From: Spirochaetota bacterium
GTDB lineage: Bacteria; Spirochaetota; UBA4802; JAFGJZ01
Direction: 5' to 3'
Length of the DNA: 6,212 nucleotides
Assembly (NCBI GenBank): GCA_023396615.1
Contig: JAEWVM010000212.1
Coordinates: 1-6,212, forward strand
The position numbers and the translations under genes were made by a program. Shown piece by piece: positions 5,864 through 6,212 of this stretch; position 1 is the first letter of the stretch; every line of letters begins with the position of its first letter. The notes under the pieces were generated by a model. It saw nothing but the letters and a program-made list of their open reading frames with translations, was not told the origin of the DNA and did no database searches.

Positions 5864-6212
5864 ATGAATTTTATTAAGCGAAATATTTACGGAATATTAT
5901 TATCAGCCGCGGTTGCGGCTGTTGCGTATATTCTCGGCAGAATTTTCCCGATTGTCGGAGGTCCTGTATTCGGAATACTTCTCGGCATGATAATTAATAA
6001 CACTTTTGGAAAGCCTGAATCATCAGTTGCCGGGATCAGGTTTACCGGAAAGAAAGTTCTGCAATGGTCGATCATTCTTCTCGGCGCCGGACTCAGTATG
6101 AATCAGGTTGCGAAAGCAGGTATGACTTCATTTTTTGTTATGATTTTCACATTATCAGCGGCGTTCATTACGGCGTATGTTGCCGGATATTTTCTTAAAA
6201 TTCCGTTTAAAT
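5864..6212 (+). CDS. YeiH-family putative transporter, N-terminal part (3' end outside window)
   Basis: 116 residues are visible, open to the last base. The protein is highly hydrophobic, with likely membrane segments at about residues 9-25, 28-46, 66-84 and 88-110. The pattern GGPVFGILLGMIINN (32-46), then AGIRFTGKKVLQWSIILLGAGLSMNQV (56-82), matches the conserved start of the YeiH/UPF0324 family. These are inner-membrane proteins of about 300-350 residues, sometimes annotated as putative sulfate exporters; the substrate is not firmly known. The start is ATG 5864 (TTG at 5861 is also possible; a stop at 5849-5851 blocks earlier ones). The ribosome site is weak (GGTG, 5853-5856). A 53-base AT-rich gap separates it from flbB, with no clear terminator. 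The family has no known link to motility, so it may be an unrelated gene marking the end of the flagellar block. Confidence 0.85.
   Translation, partial: MNFIKRNIYGILLSAAVAAVAYILGRIFPIVGGPVFGILLGMIINNTFGKPESSVAGIRFTGKKVLQWSIILLGAGLSMNQVAKAGMTSFFVMIFTLSAAFITAYVAGYFLKIPFK

Overview
The window is most consistent with a spirochaete, probably Treponema or a close relative with moderate GC. Three things point there: the gene order fliF-fliG-fliH-fliI-fliJ, a downstream gene that looks like the periplasmic-flagella collar gene flbB, and the character of the proteins (long FliH, FliG of 338 residues). The genus is an inference from gene order and protein style, not from any marker gene.

Layout: all genes lie on the + strand. 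Positions 1-687 hold the 3' part of fliF (MS ring). A 77-base gap (688-764) follows. It contains a near-consensus sigma-28 (FliA) promoter, and a 12-bp inverted repeat that uses the promoter's -10 element as its left arm. Then come fliG (765-1781, rotor/switch), fliH (1797-2723, TTG start, ATPase regulator), fliI (2731-4131, export ATPase), fliJ (4136-4627, export stalk/chaperone), a small SLT-type lytic transglycosylase without a signal peptide (4620-5213), and flbB (5217-5810, membrane-anchored collar protein). Gaps in this block are 3-15 bases, or an 8-base overlap, so it reads as one tightly coupled translational unit. A 53-base AT-rich gap follows, then the 5' part of a YeiH-family membrane transporter (5864 to the window edge), unrelated to motility.

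How the genes work together: FliF's C-terminal tail binds FliG, which converts stator force to rotation. FliH, FliI and FliJ form the cytoplasmic ATPase complex that feeds the flagellar type III export gate. The transglycosylase probably opens peptidoglycan for the rod of the periplasmic flagellum. FlbB is expected to organise the spirochaete-specific collar around the motor.

The most interesting signal is the fliF-fliG gap. A transcript starting at the sigma-28 site would begin in or next to the hairpin loop, so only read-through RNA from upstream would carry the full hairpin. The rest of the window is an orderly, intact flagellar operon. I saw no mobile element, CRISPR array, tRNA or rRNA gene, and no broken gene.
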